A stretch of 54,079 nt of DNA from Pseudomonadota bacterium (GCA_022563195.1 JADFNV010000020.1:1-54079), one strand, 5' to 3'; numbered from the stretch's first letter, positions 7,440-16,650 are shown. The notes: a model not told the origin generated them from the sequence alone. Made by a program: numbers and translations.

Positions 7440-10436
7440 GTGCAGCCAAATCGCCTTAAACAGGGAGGACGCATCGATCGTTCGCGAGCCTTGAGCTTTC
7501 GATTCAACGGCAAATCCTACGAGGGCTATGCTGGCGACACGCTGGCGTCCGCATTGCTGGCCAACGGCGTGTCGTTGGTCAGCCGCAGTTTCAAGCTGCA
7601 CCGGCCGCGCGGCATCGTCGGTGCCGGCGCCGAAGAACCGAACGCGATTCTGCAGATCGGCAGCGGTGCATCGACGTTGCCGACGCAGCGGGCCACGCAG
7701 GTCGAGTTGTACGATGGACTCGAGGCCCGATCGACCAAGGGCTGGCCGAGCTTGCGCTTCGATATTGCGGCATTCAACAACCTCGTGAGCCCGTTGTTGG
7801 CCGCCGGCTTCTATTACAAGACGTTCATGCGCCCGCAAGCGCTGTGGCCCTGGTATGAACGATTCATCCGCGCCGCCGCGGGTTTCGGATTAGCGCCGCG
7901 AGCGCCGGACCCTGATCGTTACGAGCATCGCAATGCGCATTGCGACGTACTCATCGCCGGCGCGGGTCCGGCCGGATTGATCGCGGCGCTGGTGGCGGCG
8001 CGATCAGGCTCGCGTGTCATTATTGCCGATGAACAAAACGAGTTCGGCGGCAGCTTATTGTCCGAGTCGCAGACGATCGACGCAGAACCGGCAACGGCCT
8101 GGATCGAGGCGACGACGGCCGAACTCGACGCGCTCGATAACGTCACGATGCTGACTCGCAGCACGGTCTTTGGTTACTACGATCACAACTTCGTCGCAAT
8201 CGTCGAACGCTGCACGGACCACATTGGCGAGGACGTAGAGGGAGTACGGCAACGGTTGTGGCGCGTGCGTGCCAAACAGGTTGTACTGGCGCAGGGTGCA
8301 TTCGAACGACCGCTGGTCTTTTGCAACAACGACCGACCCGGCGTGATGCTGGCGTCGGCGGTATTGTGTTACATCCATCGCTATGCAGTGTGTCCGGGCA
8401 AGCGTGCCGTCGTATTCACGAACAACGACTCAGCGTACCGAACTGCCATCGATCTGCGAGCGGCTGGCGCATCCGTCGTCATCATTGACAGTCGTGCCGA
8501 AGGCGCCGGTGCTCTTGCCGACGCAGCCAGGGCTGACGCCATTACGATACTGCCGGGACATATCGTGACCGATGTCAGCGGATACCGGCGCGTCTCCGGA
8601 GTGCGAGTTGCGCAATGGACCGGCGACGCGACATCGACAATCCACAACACGATCGACATCGAATGTGACCTGGTCGCCGTTTCGGGTGGATGGAGCCCGG
8701 CTGTGCACCTGCATTCGCAATCGGGCGGTGAGAATGCCTGGAATGATGACCTGCACTGCTTTGTGCCGGCCGAGTACGTGCAGGAGAATGTGTCTGCCGG
8801 CGCGGGCAATGGCAAATGGTCGCTGCAGGACTGTCTTCAAGACGGGCTGGATGCCGGTGTCGAAGCCATCGTACGTTGTGGCATCGAAGCCGCCGACGTG
8901 ACCTTGCCCGTGACTGTCGAAGTCGCCTCTCGTGCGCTCGAGCCGCTTTGGCGAGTACCGGCAGCGAAAGATCCCGACCGTTGTCCGAAGCAGTTCGTCG
9001 ACTTCCAGGTTGATACCAGTGTTGCCGACATTCGACTTGCAGTGCGCGAAGGCTACCGCAATGTCGAGCACGTCAAGCGCTACACGGCGCTCGGATTCGG
9101 CACCGACCAGGGCAAGCTTGGCAACATTAATGGCATGGCAATACTCGCCGAGTGCCTGGGTGAAGAGATCGCAGGCGTTGGCACGACGGCGTTTCGGCCC
9201 GCCTATACGCCGGTCACATTTGGTGTCGGCGCCGGGGAGAATGTAGGCGATCTGTTTGAGCCGGTGCGCAAGACCGCTATTCATGCAATCCACGAAATGG
9301 CAGGCGCACCCTTCGAAGTTGTCGGGCAATGGCACCGTCCCTGGTACTTCCCACAGGGCGACGAAGATCTGCACGCCTCGGTGGCGCGCGAATGCCTTGC
9401 GATCCGCGAGTCGGTCGGCATGATGGATGCGTCTACTCTCGGCAAGATCGATGCGCGCGGTCCGGACGTTGTCAAGTTTCTACAGCGAATTTACACGCAC
9501 AATGTCGGCAAGATGCAAGTCGGGCGCTGTGCCTACGGCATCATGCTCGGTGAAGACGGCATGCTCATGGACGACGGCGTCATAGCGCGGCTTGCGGACC
9601 AGCAATATTATTTAACGACGACGACCGGTGGAGCGGCGCAGGTATTAGCCTGGCTCGAAAGATGGTTACAGACCGAATGGCCGGAACTCGAGGTTTACCT
9701 GACGTCGCTGACCGAGCATTACTCCACGATCGTGGTCGCCGGACCGAATAGCCGCCGGGTCCTGCAAAACACTGGCTGCAACATCGATCTCGAGCGCGAC
9801 AGCTTGCCATTCATGAGCGTGAAAGGCGCGGAGCTTGCCGGTTTCGCGGTGACGCTATTCCGCGTCAGTTTCTCAGGCGAGCTCGCGTTCGAAATCAATG
9901 TCGACAGCCGCAACGCACTGCAGATGTGGCAAATCGTCGCGGATGCTGGCACGAAATTCGACATAACTCCTTACGGCACCGAGACGATGCATGTGCTGCG
10001 TGCGGAGAAAGGATTCGTCATCGTCGGTCAGGACACGGACGGCTCGGTAACACCCGTCGATCTGCACATGCACTGGTTGCTCTCAAAAGACAAGGATTTT
10101 CTTGGCAAACGCTCATTGTCGCGGACCGACTGCGTCCGCAGCGATCGCGAGCAACTGGTTGGATTGCTGTCCGAAGACGGCAAGACGGTATTGCCCGAGG
10201 GCACACAGCTTGTGGACGATCCGGGTGCTGAGATACCCGTACCGATGTGTGGGCACGTGACATCCAGCTACTACAGCGCGTGTCTCGATCACCCGATTGC
10301 AATGGCGCTCGTCGCCACCGGTCACTCACGCCGGGATGAGATCATCTTCGCATCTCTTGCGGATGGCTCGGCCGTACCCGTGAGAATAGTTTCCCCCGTG
10401 TTCTACGACCCCGAAGGTGAGCGGCAGAATGACTGA
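7440..10436 (+). CDS. soxA: Heterotetrameric sarcosine oxidase, alpha subunit
   Basis: A 998-residue alpha subunit starting at GTG. The order of domains is as in characterised enzymes: an N-terminal ferredoxin-like domain without iron-sulfur cysteines (residues ~15-100), a flavoprotein core with an ADP-binding motif VLIAGAGPAGLIAAL near residue 170 that holds NAD+, and a C-terminal GcvT/H4folate domain (about residues 600-985) that converts the imine intermediate to 5,10-methylene-H4folate. Length is at the upper end of the family range (about 965-1000). The GTG is preceded by a G-rich stretch and lies 6 bp after soxD. The stop lies inside the start region of soxG. Confidence 0.96.
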   Translation: MQPNRLKQGGRIDRSRALSFRFNGKSYEGYAGDTLASALLANGVSLVSRSFKLHRPRGIVGAGAEEPNAILQIGSGASTLPTQRATQVELYDGLEARSTKGWPSLRFDIAAFNNLVSPLLAAGFYYKTFMRPQALWPWYERFIRAAAGFGLAPRAPDPDRYEHRNAHCDVLIAGAGPAGLIAALVAARSGSRVIIADEQNEFGGSLLSESQTIDAEPATAWIEATTAELDALDNVTMLTRSTVFGYYDHNFVAIVERCTDHIGEDVEGVRQRLWRVRAKQVVLAQGAFERPLVFCNNDRPGVMLASAVLCYIHRYAVCPGKRAVVFTNNDSAYRTAIDLRAAGASVVIIDSRAEGAGALADAARADAITILPGHIVTDVSGYRRVSGVRVAQWTGDATSTIHNTIDIECDLVAVSGGWSPAVHLHSQSGGENAWNDDLHCFVPAEYVQENVSAGAGNGKWSLQDCLQDGLDAGVEAIVRCGIEAADVTLPVTVEVASRALEPLWRVPAAKDPDRCPKQFVDFQVDTSVADIRLAVREGYRNVEHVKRYTALGFGTDQGKLGNINGMAILAECLGEEIAGVGTTAFRPAYTPVTFGVGAGENVGDLFEPVRKTAIHAIHEMAGAPFEVVGQWHRPWYFPQGDEDLHASVARECLAIRESVGMMDASTLGKIDARGPDVVKFLQRIYTHNVGKMQVGRCAYGIMLGEDGMLMDDGVIARLADQQYYLTTTTGGAAQVLAWLERWLQTEWPELEVYLTSLTEHYSTIVVAGPNSRRVLQNTGCNIDLERDSLPFMSVKGAELAGFAVTLFRVSFSGELAFEINVDSRNALQMWQIVADAGTKFDITPYGTETMHVLRAEKGFVIVGQDTDGSVTPVDLHMHWLLSKDKDFLGKRSLSRTDCVRSDREQLVGLLSEDGKTVLPEGTQLVDDPGAEIPVPMCGHVTSSYYSACLDHPIAMALVATGHSRRDEIIFASLADGSAVPVRIVSPVFYDPEGERQND

Positions 10437-10962
10437 GTCCACAGTTCAAGTGTGTGTGCTTGATGATGTCGGTCACATCAACCTGCGCGGCGACCGACAC
10501 AGCGTCGATTTCATTACTGCGGTGGAGTCCGTGATCGGTCAGTCGCTGCCAGTGGCGGCGAATACGATGTCGGAGAAAGAACATCGCGTTTTCTGGATCG
10601 GGCCCGACGAATGGTTGATCATCACGGTGGCGGACGATACGCTGGGCCTGCTGGCAGATTTGGATGAAAAATTGGCCGGCCATCATGCGGCAGTCAATGA
10701 CGTTAGTGGTGGCAACATCGAGTTGCGGCTGTCAGGTAAAAACGTGCGCGACGTTTTAGCCAAGGGCTGTACGCTCGATTTTCATGAAGACGTCTTCGGT
10801 CCCGGAACCTGTGCGCAGAGCAGCCTGGCGAAAGCTGTCGTATTATTCGGCTTCGTCGAGGCGCCGCACACCTTTGACGTCATCGTTCGCCGTAGTTTCT
10901 CGGACTACCTGCTGCGCTGGCTGGCGAACGCCGGATGCGAATACGGGATTGAGTTCCGCTAG
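10429..10962 (+). CDS. soxG: Heterotetrameric sarcosine oxidase, gamma subunit
   Basis: A 177-residue gamma subunit. Family marks are FWIGPDEWLI near residue 55, DVSGGNIELRLSG in the middle and the C-terminal RSFSDYLLRWL. I chose ATG 10429 because a Shine-Dalgarno stretch AAGGTGAG (10414-10421) sits 7 bp upstream; a GTG at 10417 lies inside that stretch and is less likely. The gene overlaps soxA by 8 bp. It completes the sarcosine oxidase complex; no purU, folD or glyA gene follows, unlike many sox operons, and a regulator comes next. Confidence 0.94.
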   Translation: MTESTVQVCVLDDVGHINLRGDRHSVDFITAVESVIGQSLPVAANTMSEKEHRVFWIGPDEWLIITVADDTLGLLADLDEKLAGHHAAVNDVSGGNIELRLSGKNVRDVLAKGCTLDFHEDVFGPGTCAQSSLAKAVVLFGFVEAPHTFDVIVRRSFSDYLLRWLANAGCEYGIEFR

Positions 10963-11006
10963 TTCACGATTCATACTTTGGGCGAAGACGCATAGCGTGC
11001 CGCCCA

Positions 11007-11978
11007 ATGACTGATACCCCGACCAAAACAGGGCCGACCCGGTTCGGATTTCTGCTGATCAATCACTTCACATTGATCTCGATGTCTTCCGCCGTCGAGC
11101 CTTTGCGCATGGCAAATCGTATCTGTCGTGACGAAGTCTATGCGTGGAAACTGATCTCCGAGACCGGTGCGGCTGTGCGCGCCAGTGACGGTTTGTCGAT
11201 CAATGTAGACAAGGGCATTGATGACCGCGATGTTCTCAGCAACGTTGATGCCGTCATCGTATGCGGCGGTTGGAATGTCGAGCAAAATACGAGCGAACCT
11301 GTGTTGCGTTGGCTGCGAACAATCGGTCAGAGCGGCGTTGCGTTTGGATCGACCTGCACGGGAAGCTATCTTCTTGCCAGCGCCGGATTGCTTGACGGCT
11401 ATCGCTGCAGTGTGCACTGGGAAAACATGGCGGCGTTGACCGACCTGTTCCCGAATATTCACGTGAGTCGCAGTGTGTACACGATCGATCGCGACCGCTA
11501 TACCTGCTCGGGCGGTACTTCACCGGTCGATATGATGCTGCATTTCATCAAGGTCCAGTGTGGCAACGAGGTCAGCACCGGCGTTGCCGAGCAGTTCATC
11601 CATGAGCGGATTCGTCGCTCGGGCGAACACCAGCGCGTACCTTTGAAACACGTCGTCGGCAAACAATCCGAGAAACTCGTGATCGCGGTCGAACTCATGG
11701 AAGCAAACATCAAGGAGCCGATGAGCCAGGCCGATATTGCGTCGTACACCGGAGTTTCGCGCCGTCAATTGCAAAGATTGTTTGAGCGCTACCTGATGTG
11801 CGGGCCGTCCCGTTACTACCAGCAGATCCGATTGTCGCGCGCGCGCGAGCTGTTGCACCAGACGAGCAAGAATCTCGTCGAAATTTCAGCACTGACGGGA
11901 TTTGTCTCGAGCTCTCATTTCAGCAAGAGCTACAAGGAATTCTTCGGCCACTCGCCGAGCGCCGAGCGGCGGCAATAG
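11007..11978 (+). CDS. GlxA/GbdR-type AraC-family transcriptional regulator
   Basis: A 323-residue regulator with two domains: an N-terminal DJ-1/PfpI-like sensor (residues ~12-190, with the FGSTCTGSYLLA elbow and Cys117) and a C-terminal AraC double helix-turn-helix (about 225-320; SQADIASYTGVSRRQLQRLF then LVEISALTGFVSSSHFSKSY). This architecture includes GbdR, CdhR and ArgR of Pseudomonas; GbdR activates betaine catabolism in response to glycine betaine or dimethylglycine. Its place 44 bp after soxG makes a GbdR-like activator of this amine operon the best reading. I could not verify an operator. Its exact ligand cannot be told from the sequence. Confidence 0.88.
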   Translation: MTDTPTKTGPTRFGFLLINHFTLISMSSAVEPLRMANRICRDEVYAWKLISETGAAVRASDGLSINVDKGIDDRDVLSNVDAVIVCGGWNVEQNTSEPVLRWLRTIGQSGVAFGSTCTGSYLLASAGLLDGYRCSVHWENMAALTDLFPNIHVSRSVYTIDRDRYTCSGGTSPVDMMLHFIKVQCGNEVSTGVAEQFIHERIRRSGEHQRVPLKHVVGKQSEKLVIAVELMEANIKEPMSQADIASYTGVSRRQLQRLFERYLMCGPSRYYQQIRLSRARELLHQTSKNLVEISALTGFVSSSHFSKSYKEFFGHSPSAERRQ

Positions 11979-11990
11979 CTCGCAGCGCCC

Positions 11991-13247
11991 TCAGGTTTCT
12001 CCTTCGTCGTCGGCCTTGTGCAGGATCTCTTCTTCGTAAACCTGTGATGCCGTGTAGGCAGTCGTAAGCGCGTCACTGAAGGCGATATGTTGCTCGGACG
12101 GTGCGCTGGCGCGACGGAAAATCCGTTGCACTACGTATACCGCAAGCATGACCTGTACCAGTCCGACCATCGCAAACAGGCCCGACGCACCCGCAAGAGT
12201 CATGACGGCCGACGCAGCGAACGGGCCGATGATCGCTCCGGCACCGTATACGAGTAGCAGGCCGCTGGACACCATGACGTAGTCACTGGGTTCGGCGTAA
12301 TCATTGGCGTGTGCAACCGATATCGAGTACATGGGGAAGGCAAAGAATCCCCAGGCGCCGACCAGCAGGTTGATGCCGACGAAGCCAAGGCCGTCAATGA
12401 ATATGAAAAACAGTGCTGCGATCACTGCGCCGACAGCGGCCGACACAAACAATATTTTGCGCCGCCCGAGCTTGTCGGAAATATAACCCAGCGGCCATTG
12501 ACCCAGTGCGCCACCGACGACGGCCGATGACATGAACCATGCCGCGAGAGACGTGTCCGCGGAAACGCTCGCCGTGAATACTGGTGCCAGCGACCAGAAT
12601 GCGCCGAATACGATGCCATCCGCCAGGCATCCCAGAGTCCCGGTGGGGGAAATCCGGAACAAACGCCTGAGGTTGACGTCGACCTGTGTCGGCTGCACGG
12701 GAGATTGTTGCTTCGACAGGGCAACCGGCACGGCGCCGAGCGACACCAGCACCGAAGCAATCAAGAATAATTCCAGACCCTCGGGTTCGTAGAGCAGGGT
12801 CATCATCTGCCCGGCGGCAAGCACGGTCAGCATGATCATGACGTAGGTAGAGAACACGATGCCGCGGTTCTGATTGCTCGAGCGTTCGTTAAGCCAGCTT
12901 TCGATGACGACAAAGAGTACCGCGAAGCAAAAGCCGCTCAGAAATCGCAGCAAACTCCACGCAATCGGGTTCAGAATCAGGCCGTGCATCAGCGGCGCCA
13001 CCGAGCCGAGCGCCGTCATGGCCAGGAATACACGCACGTGGCCGACATTTTTGACCAACTCGCCGCCTTTGAGGCATCCCAGCGTAAAGCCCAGGAAATA
13101 GGCAGCACCGATGACACCGATTGCGATCGTCGAGAAGTCCTCGAGCGATGCCCTCACAGGCAATAAAGTGCCCTGCAGCCCGGAGCCGGTCATCAGGATT
13201 GCCACGCCGATCAATAGTGGCGCTACTGGGGCGAGAGCGTTTTTCAT
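11991..13247 (-). CDS. MFS transporter (YcaD-like, 12 membrane segments)
   Basis: A 418-residue major facilitator with about 12 hydrophobic segments and a short charged C-terminus. The GxLxDxxGRR-type loop appears as GYISDKLGRRK between segments 8 and 9, and FLGFTLGCLKGGELVKNVGHVRVF corresponds to the first-half copy. The N-terminus ALAPVAPLLIGVAILMTGSG and the RFLSGFCFAVLFVVIESWLNE segment are typical of the YcaD-like group. It is convergent with the GbdR-like gene with only 12 bp between stops. Substrate unknown; a role in amine uptake or export is only suggested by position. Its upstream region carries the REP palindrome at 13297. Confidence 0.85.
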   Translation of the reverse strand: MKNALAPVAPLLIGVAILMTGSGLQGTLLPVRASLEDFSTIAIGVIGAAYFLGFTLGCLKGGELVKNVGHVRVFLAMTALGSVAPLMHGLILNPIAWSLLRFLSGFCFAVLFVVIESWLNERSSNQNRGIVFSTYVMIMLTVLAAGQMMTLLYEPEGLELFLIASVLVSLGAVPVALSKQQSPVQPTQVDVNLRRLFRISPTGTLGCLADGIVFGAFWSLAPVFTASVSADTSLAAWFMSSAVVGGALGQWPLGYISDKLGRRKILFVSAAVGAVIAALFFIFIDGLGFVGINLLVGAWGFFAFPMYSISVAHANDYAEPSDYVMVSSGLLLVYGAGAIIGPFAASAVMTLAGASGLFAMVGLVQVMLAVYVVQRIFRRASAPSEQHIAFSDALTTAYTASQVYEEEILHKADDEGET

Positions 13248-13296
13248 GGTTGCAGAACAGGGGTCAAGTGGATTGGGCGGCGATTCTAGACCTTAT

Positions 13297-13385
13297 TGTA
13301 GGAGCCCGCCATGCGGGCGATTTCCACGGTGTTCGGTTTATCGCCCGCATGTCTCGATCCCGCTTGACGGGAGCGGGCTCCTACA
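13297..13385. repeat. REP-type palindromic element, complete copy (REP1)
   Basis: An 89-bp element bounded by perfect inverted ends TGTAGGAGCCCGC / GCGGGCTCCTACA, with an inner inverted pair CATGCGGGCGA / TCGCCCGCATG. Its right 69 bp (13317-13385) recur with one mismatch at 14633-14701, and its left 30 bp recur near 47019. This is the look of a dispersed REP/BIME family. It lies in the upstream region of the MFS gene. Confidence 0.9.
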
Positions 13386-13437
13386 ATATTTGCCTGTAGG
13401 AGATTCTATGGCGCTTTGCGATAGGCAATCGCCTTTT

Positions 13438-14349
13438 TCATGAAAGATTGGTCATCAGAGCGAAGGCGATTCTGGTGATTTTGCGGGCGAGAATGACTTT
13501 GGCCGCGATTTTGGAGAGTCCTTTTTTGAGTTGATTCTGGTAGTAGTCGTCAAAGAGTGGATAGGATCTTGCCCCCTGTGCGGCGCAAAACAGGAGTCGT
13601 CGGACTTCGGCTTTACCACATTTGGTGAGTTTTCGCTTGCCTTTGTATTTGCCGGATTCACGCAACCGCACATCGAGGCCGATGAAGGCAACAAAGGCAT
13701 CACTACCGGCGAACGCACCCCGGTGAAAGGTACTGACCAAAGCCGCGGCATTCAAAGGACCGATACCGGGGATGGACAAACATCGCTGATAGTCAGGCCA
13801 CCATCCCAGCGTTCGTATGAGGGCCAGTAGCTGCTTGTCGATACGCGCCAGCAGGCGCTGTATCTCACTCAACAATGCCTTGATGGAGAGTTTGGTTTCG
13901 CGGAAGCTCTGATCGATCTGGTTGCGTGCCTTGACCACGGTGGCACGGCGCTTCAACAGCGCCCAAAGCCGTTGCGCCTTGGCGCACTGGGGCTTGAACA
14001 GGCGCAGTGAGCCCGCTTCACGCACCAGGTACCGCGCCAGCAGCCAGGCATCGGCCGGATCGGTTTTGTTGCGTTCATTGACGGCGAGCCGATAGTGAAC
14101 CAGCTGCCGGGGGTTGATGAGATAGACCTCGACGCCCAGCGCGTGGGCTTGTTCAACCACTTCCAGGTGATAATTTGAGGTGGGTTCGACGGCGATCCGA
14201 ACGGGACCGTACAATGACCCAAGCCAGGCTTTGACGGCGCCAGCTTGATTCTCCAGCGTACTGATGGTTTCAGTTGCCCACTCACAGATGACCAGTTCAT
14301 CCTTTGCAACATCGATTCCGAACGTGCTTTGCGTGACGAGTTTTGACAC
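13438..14349 (-). CDS. IS110-family transposase (DEDD RuvC-like plus serine domain)
   Basis: A 303-residue, apparently intact transposase. The N-terminal RuvC-like domain shows the first acidic residue in FGIDVAKDELV, the second in VEPTSNYHLEV, and the NKTDPADAWLLARYL motif with the remaining aspartates. The C-terminal Tnp20 domain has the PGIGPLNAAALVSTF motif and the conserved serine region around FAGSDAFVAFIGLD. No frameshift is visible, so the element could be active. Upstream of the start is the non-coding end with a candidate guide RNA. Confidence 0.95.
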   Translation of the reverse strand: MSKLVTQSTFGIDVAKDELVICEWATETISTLENQAGAVKAWLGSLYGPVRIAVEPTSNYHLEVVEQAHALGVEVYLINPRQLVHYRLAVNERNKTDPADAWLLARYLVREAGSLRLFKPQCAKAQRLWALLKRRATVVKARNQIDQSFRETKLSIKALLSEIQRLLARIDKQLLALIRTLGWWPDYQRCLSIPGIGPLNAAALVSTFHRGAFAGSDAFVAFIGLDVRLRESGKYKGKRKLTKCGKAEVRRLLFCAAQGARSYPLFDDYYQNQLKKGLSKIAAKVILARKITRIAFALMTNLS

Positions 14350-14379
14350 AATGACCTCCGCGGTTAGTTGCCGTGAAGC

Positions 14380-14530
14380 CGGGAACTCACCGGACGCAAG
14401 CTTGCAATCAATTGGCTGTGTGAGCAGCTAGATTCCTAATAGGCGTTCTATGGTGAGGGGATGGGGACGAAGTCTCCTACGGTCTGTACCAACAGGTCAG
14501 AAGCGGGCGAACTGTCCCTCCCATCCCGGC
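14380..14530 (-). ncRNA. Candidate bridge RNA of the IS110 element
   Basis: On the transposase strand, upstream of the gene, two hairpins can be drawn. The first (RNA 5' side) has the stem CCCATCCC/GGGATGGG (14520-14527 with 14458-14465) extended by GTC/GAC. Its loop holds GTAGGAGA (reverse complement of 14473-14480), identical to 8 bases at the left insertion junction (13396-13403), and on the other side CGCCCGC, a REP core. The second has CTCACC/GGTGAG (14386-14391 with 14452-14457) and a loop edge TTCTATGG (14446-14453) identical to the element's own end at 13404-13411. Target loop first, donor loop second is the order known for IS621 bridge RNA. Folding was done by eye and no transcript evidence is available. 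Confidence 0.45.
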
Positions 14531-14628
14531 ACCTTCCATCATCCTGATTTCAGGTGCCGTTACCATACAAGCGGGTCGTACTATCAGTGCGCCGAAGTAA
14601 TCGACTGGCAGCAGTGGTGCTACCAGGA

Positions 14629-14701
14629 CCCCGCGATGTCCACGGTGTTCGGTTTATCGCCCGCATGTCTCGATCCCGCTTGACGGGAGCGGGCTCCTAC
14701 A
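14629..14701. repeat. Remainder of the REP element split by the IS110 insertion (REP2)
   Basis: The segment 14633-14701 matches REP1 13317-13385 with a single mismatch and ends with the same GCGGGCTCCTACA. Its missing left end TGTAGGA is found at 13395-13401 on the other side of the IS. REP1 and REP2 were therefore neighbours 9 bp apart before the insertion. REP2 seems to have lacked the inner CATGCGGGC half of REP1. Confidence 0.8.
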
Positions 14702-14727
14702 GCGGGCTCCAACAGCAGGCGATCGTG

Positions 14728-16650
14728 CTAGGTACAGACCCAGTTGCCGGTTTCCTTGGAGCAGAAATCCGGCGGCCCACGTTGTTCCCAAACGTCGATC
14801 AGGCCGATCTTTTCGGCGGCTTCGAGATATTTCGGATGCGCGGTGAATCCGGCCTGTCGAAAAACAGTGCCTTCCCATATAAGGATATTCGCACGCGACC
14901 ATATTTTATCGTTTGGCCCATCCGCGAAAATTGTCTCGTAGTAATGGTCAAGAAATCCGAAATATAGCGACCACTCAACGAGAATAAATTGCCAGTAGTA
15001 CCTGTATTCTTCCGGAAGGGATGCAATCACTTCAGGAATGCGTCGATCCAGGTACGCCTGGCCAGAGACCGGATCCCGCCCACGGGTAATCAGCTCTCTG
15101 ACCCAGCCGGTGTCAGATAGTCCGGCGATTTCTAGGTCCGCTTCGTAGCGTGCAATAGCCTTGCCGTCTCGGCCCTCAAACAGATCAAATGCGGCTACGA
15201 ACCACTTCGCAAACTCGTTATCCATTTTGAGCGAGAGTTGCAGGGACGGATAAGCGTCGCTGTATTGTCCGAGTGCGACGAATGATTCGCCCAGGCTAAA
15301 GTGCGCGATAGGCGAAAGGGGGTCGTGCGCGACAAACTCTACTGCCAATTGATGTGCTTCGCCGAGATAACCCTTAAGCGTCAATTCATAAATCAGTAAC
15401 CTTAGCGGCGCCGAATTACTTGGTTGTTCGCGCCTGGCTTGCCCGAGTAATTCGATGGCTTTCGCGTCCGAATCTCTTTCGGAATTCGTTAGTTCGTACA
15501 GCGCCCGCGCAAACGTCAGGTCCGCTTCGAGAGCGAGCGCTCTGGCGGCGGTGTCGTTGCAGAGCCTTTGCGCTTGTGCGTTTGGGATACTCGTGCCAGC
15601 CTGCTGCCAATAACTATAAGCCAGAAGCTCAAAACCCTCCGCAAATTTCGAATCCATTTCGGTCGCTTGAATGAGAAGCGGGATGGCTTCATAGCCCTGC
15701 TGTGCATCAAGCAGTATTCTGGCCCTGAGATACAGTGCGTATGCTTCCGAATTTTCGGTCAGACTCCCCCGAATAGGATTCCAGCCGGCACCTCTGAGCA
15801 GATCATTGACCACGGCAACCGCAACATCGTTCTGCACGGCAAAGACTTCGGTCATCGTCCGGCTATAGATATCGCCCCAGATTTTCTGACCGTTCACGAC
15901 GTCGATCAACTGTGCACTGATGCGCAACTGGTCTCCCGACATGCGCACCGTTCCCTCGACAATGTGGCTCGCGCCGAGGGTCTGGCCGATCACGCGAAGG
16001 TCTTCATCTTTGGTCTTGAATGCAAATGACGACGTACGGCCAATGACGTCCATGCGAGGTACTCTGCCGACCAGGAAAATTATCTCTTCGGTCAAACCAT
16101 CTGAAAAATAGTCATTGTCGGGGTTGCCTGTCATGTTGACGAACGGCAGCACGGCGATGATGGGGGGTACGGGAAGCACAATGACCGGGCCAGGCCCGCC
16201 ATCTCGCATATCGATCAGGGTCCACGTGATCGCACCTGCGATCAGTACGGCGAAAGTCGCGAACAGGTACCAACGCGAAATCCCGACTGGTGGGGGCCCT
16301 TCGATCGATGCTGCAACAGGTGACTCGATCGCGGCCAAGTTGCCGACCAACCGAAATCCGACACGGGGGATGGTTTCTATGAATTTCGGATGCTTCGCAT
16401 CGTCGTCAAAGACCTTGCGTAACTCGACGATGCTCTGTGTGAGTACGTCGTCGGTGACTTCCATGCCGGGCCAGACCGCATCCATGATCTCGTCGCGCGT
16501 GACCAGCTCGCCATTGGCATCGGCCAGGAACACAAATACGGCCATCGACTTGTGCTTGATGGTGACCGATTCGCCGTTATGACTGACACGATTGAGCTTG
16601 GGGCTGACGTGCCAGTCATTGACGAGAAAGTCGGAGTGCCAGGATGCCAT
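14728..16650 (-). CDS. CadC-like membrane transcriptional regulator with FlgO-like and TPR domains
   Basis: A 640-residue protein. Residues 1-105 form an OmpR/PhoB-type winged helix (RDEIMDAVWPGMEVTDDVLTQSI, then IETIPRVGFRLV). One membrane helix follows at about 127-146, then a periplasmic part: a FlgO/TolB-N-like domain (about 163-290; IAVLPFVNMTGNPDNDYFSDGL) and a long helical region with TPR-like repeats to the end. This layout is common among ToxR/CadC-type one-component regulators in marine gammaproteobacteria; the target genes are unknown. It lies 95 bp downstream of a small secreted TPR protein on the same strand. Its stop is only 27 bp from the REP2 repeat. Confidence 0.85.
   Translation of the reverse strand: MASWHSDFLVNDWHVSPKLNRVSHNGESVTIKHKSMAVFVFLADANGELVTRDEIMDAVWPGMEVTDDVLTQSIVELRKVFDDDAKHPKFIETIPRVGFRLVGNLAAIESPVAASIEGPPPVGISRWYLFATFAVLIAGAITWTLIDMRDGGPGPVIVLPVPPIIAVLPFVNMTGNPDNDYFSDGLTEEIIFLVGRVPRMDVIGRTSSFAFKTKDEDLRVIGQTLGASHIVEGTVRMSGDQLRISAQLIDVVNGQKIWGDIYSRTMTEVFAVQNDVAVAVVNDLLRGAGWNPIRGSLTENSEAYALYLRARILLDAQQGYEAIPLLIQATEMDSKFAEGFELLAYSYWQQAGTSIPNAQAQRLCNDTAARALALEADLTFARALYELTNSERDSDAKAIELLGQARREQPSNSAPLRLLIYELTLKGYLGEAHQLAVEFVAHDPLSPIAHFSLGESFVALGQYSDAYPSLQLSLKMDNEFAKWFVAAFDLFEGRDGKAIARYEADLEIAGLSDTGWVRELITRGRDPVSGQAYLDRRIPEVIASLPEEYRYYWQFILVEWSLYFGFLDHYYETIFADGPNDKIWSRANILIWEGTVFRQAGFTAHPKYLEAAEKIGLIDVWEQRGPPDFCSKETGNWVCT

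Larger units (their letters stand above)
13398..14628 (-). mobile_element. IS110-family insertion sequence inside a REP element
   Basis: An element of about 1.23 kb containing one DEDD-type transposase. No terminal inverted repeats are seen, as expected for IS110. The ends are deduced from the interrupted repeat: TGTAGGA at 13395-13401 and, after the element, AGGACCCCGCGATGTCC at 14625-14641 rejoin to form a second REP copy, with the shared tetranucleotide AGGA (13398-13401 and 14625-14628) containing the crossover core. The transposase end has only about 36 bp of non-coding DNA, while about 275 bp lie upstream of the transposase, the arrangement of the IS110 (not IS1111) group. Exact core position within AGGA cannot be fixed from one copy. 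Confidence 0.8.

Noticed and set aside
8430..9374. Minus-strand frame of ~314 codons inside soxA
   Set aside because: Antisense shadow; SoxA is conserved through the whole stretch.
13531..13830. Plus-strand frame of ~99 codons within the IS element, considered as an accessory IS gene
   Set aside because: Antisense to the conserved C-terminal domain of the transposase, without start signals.
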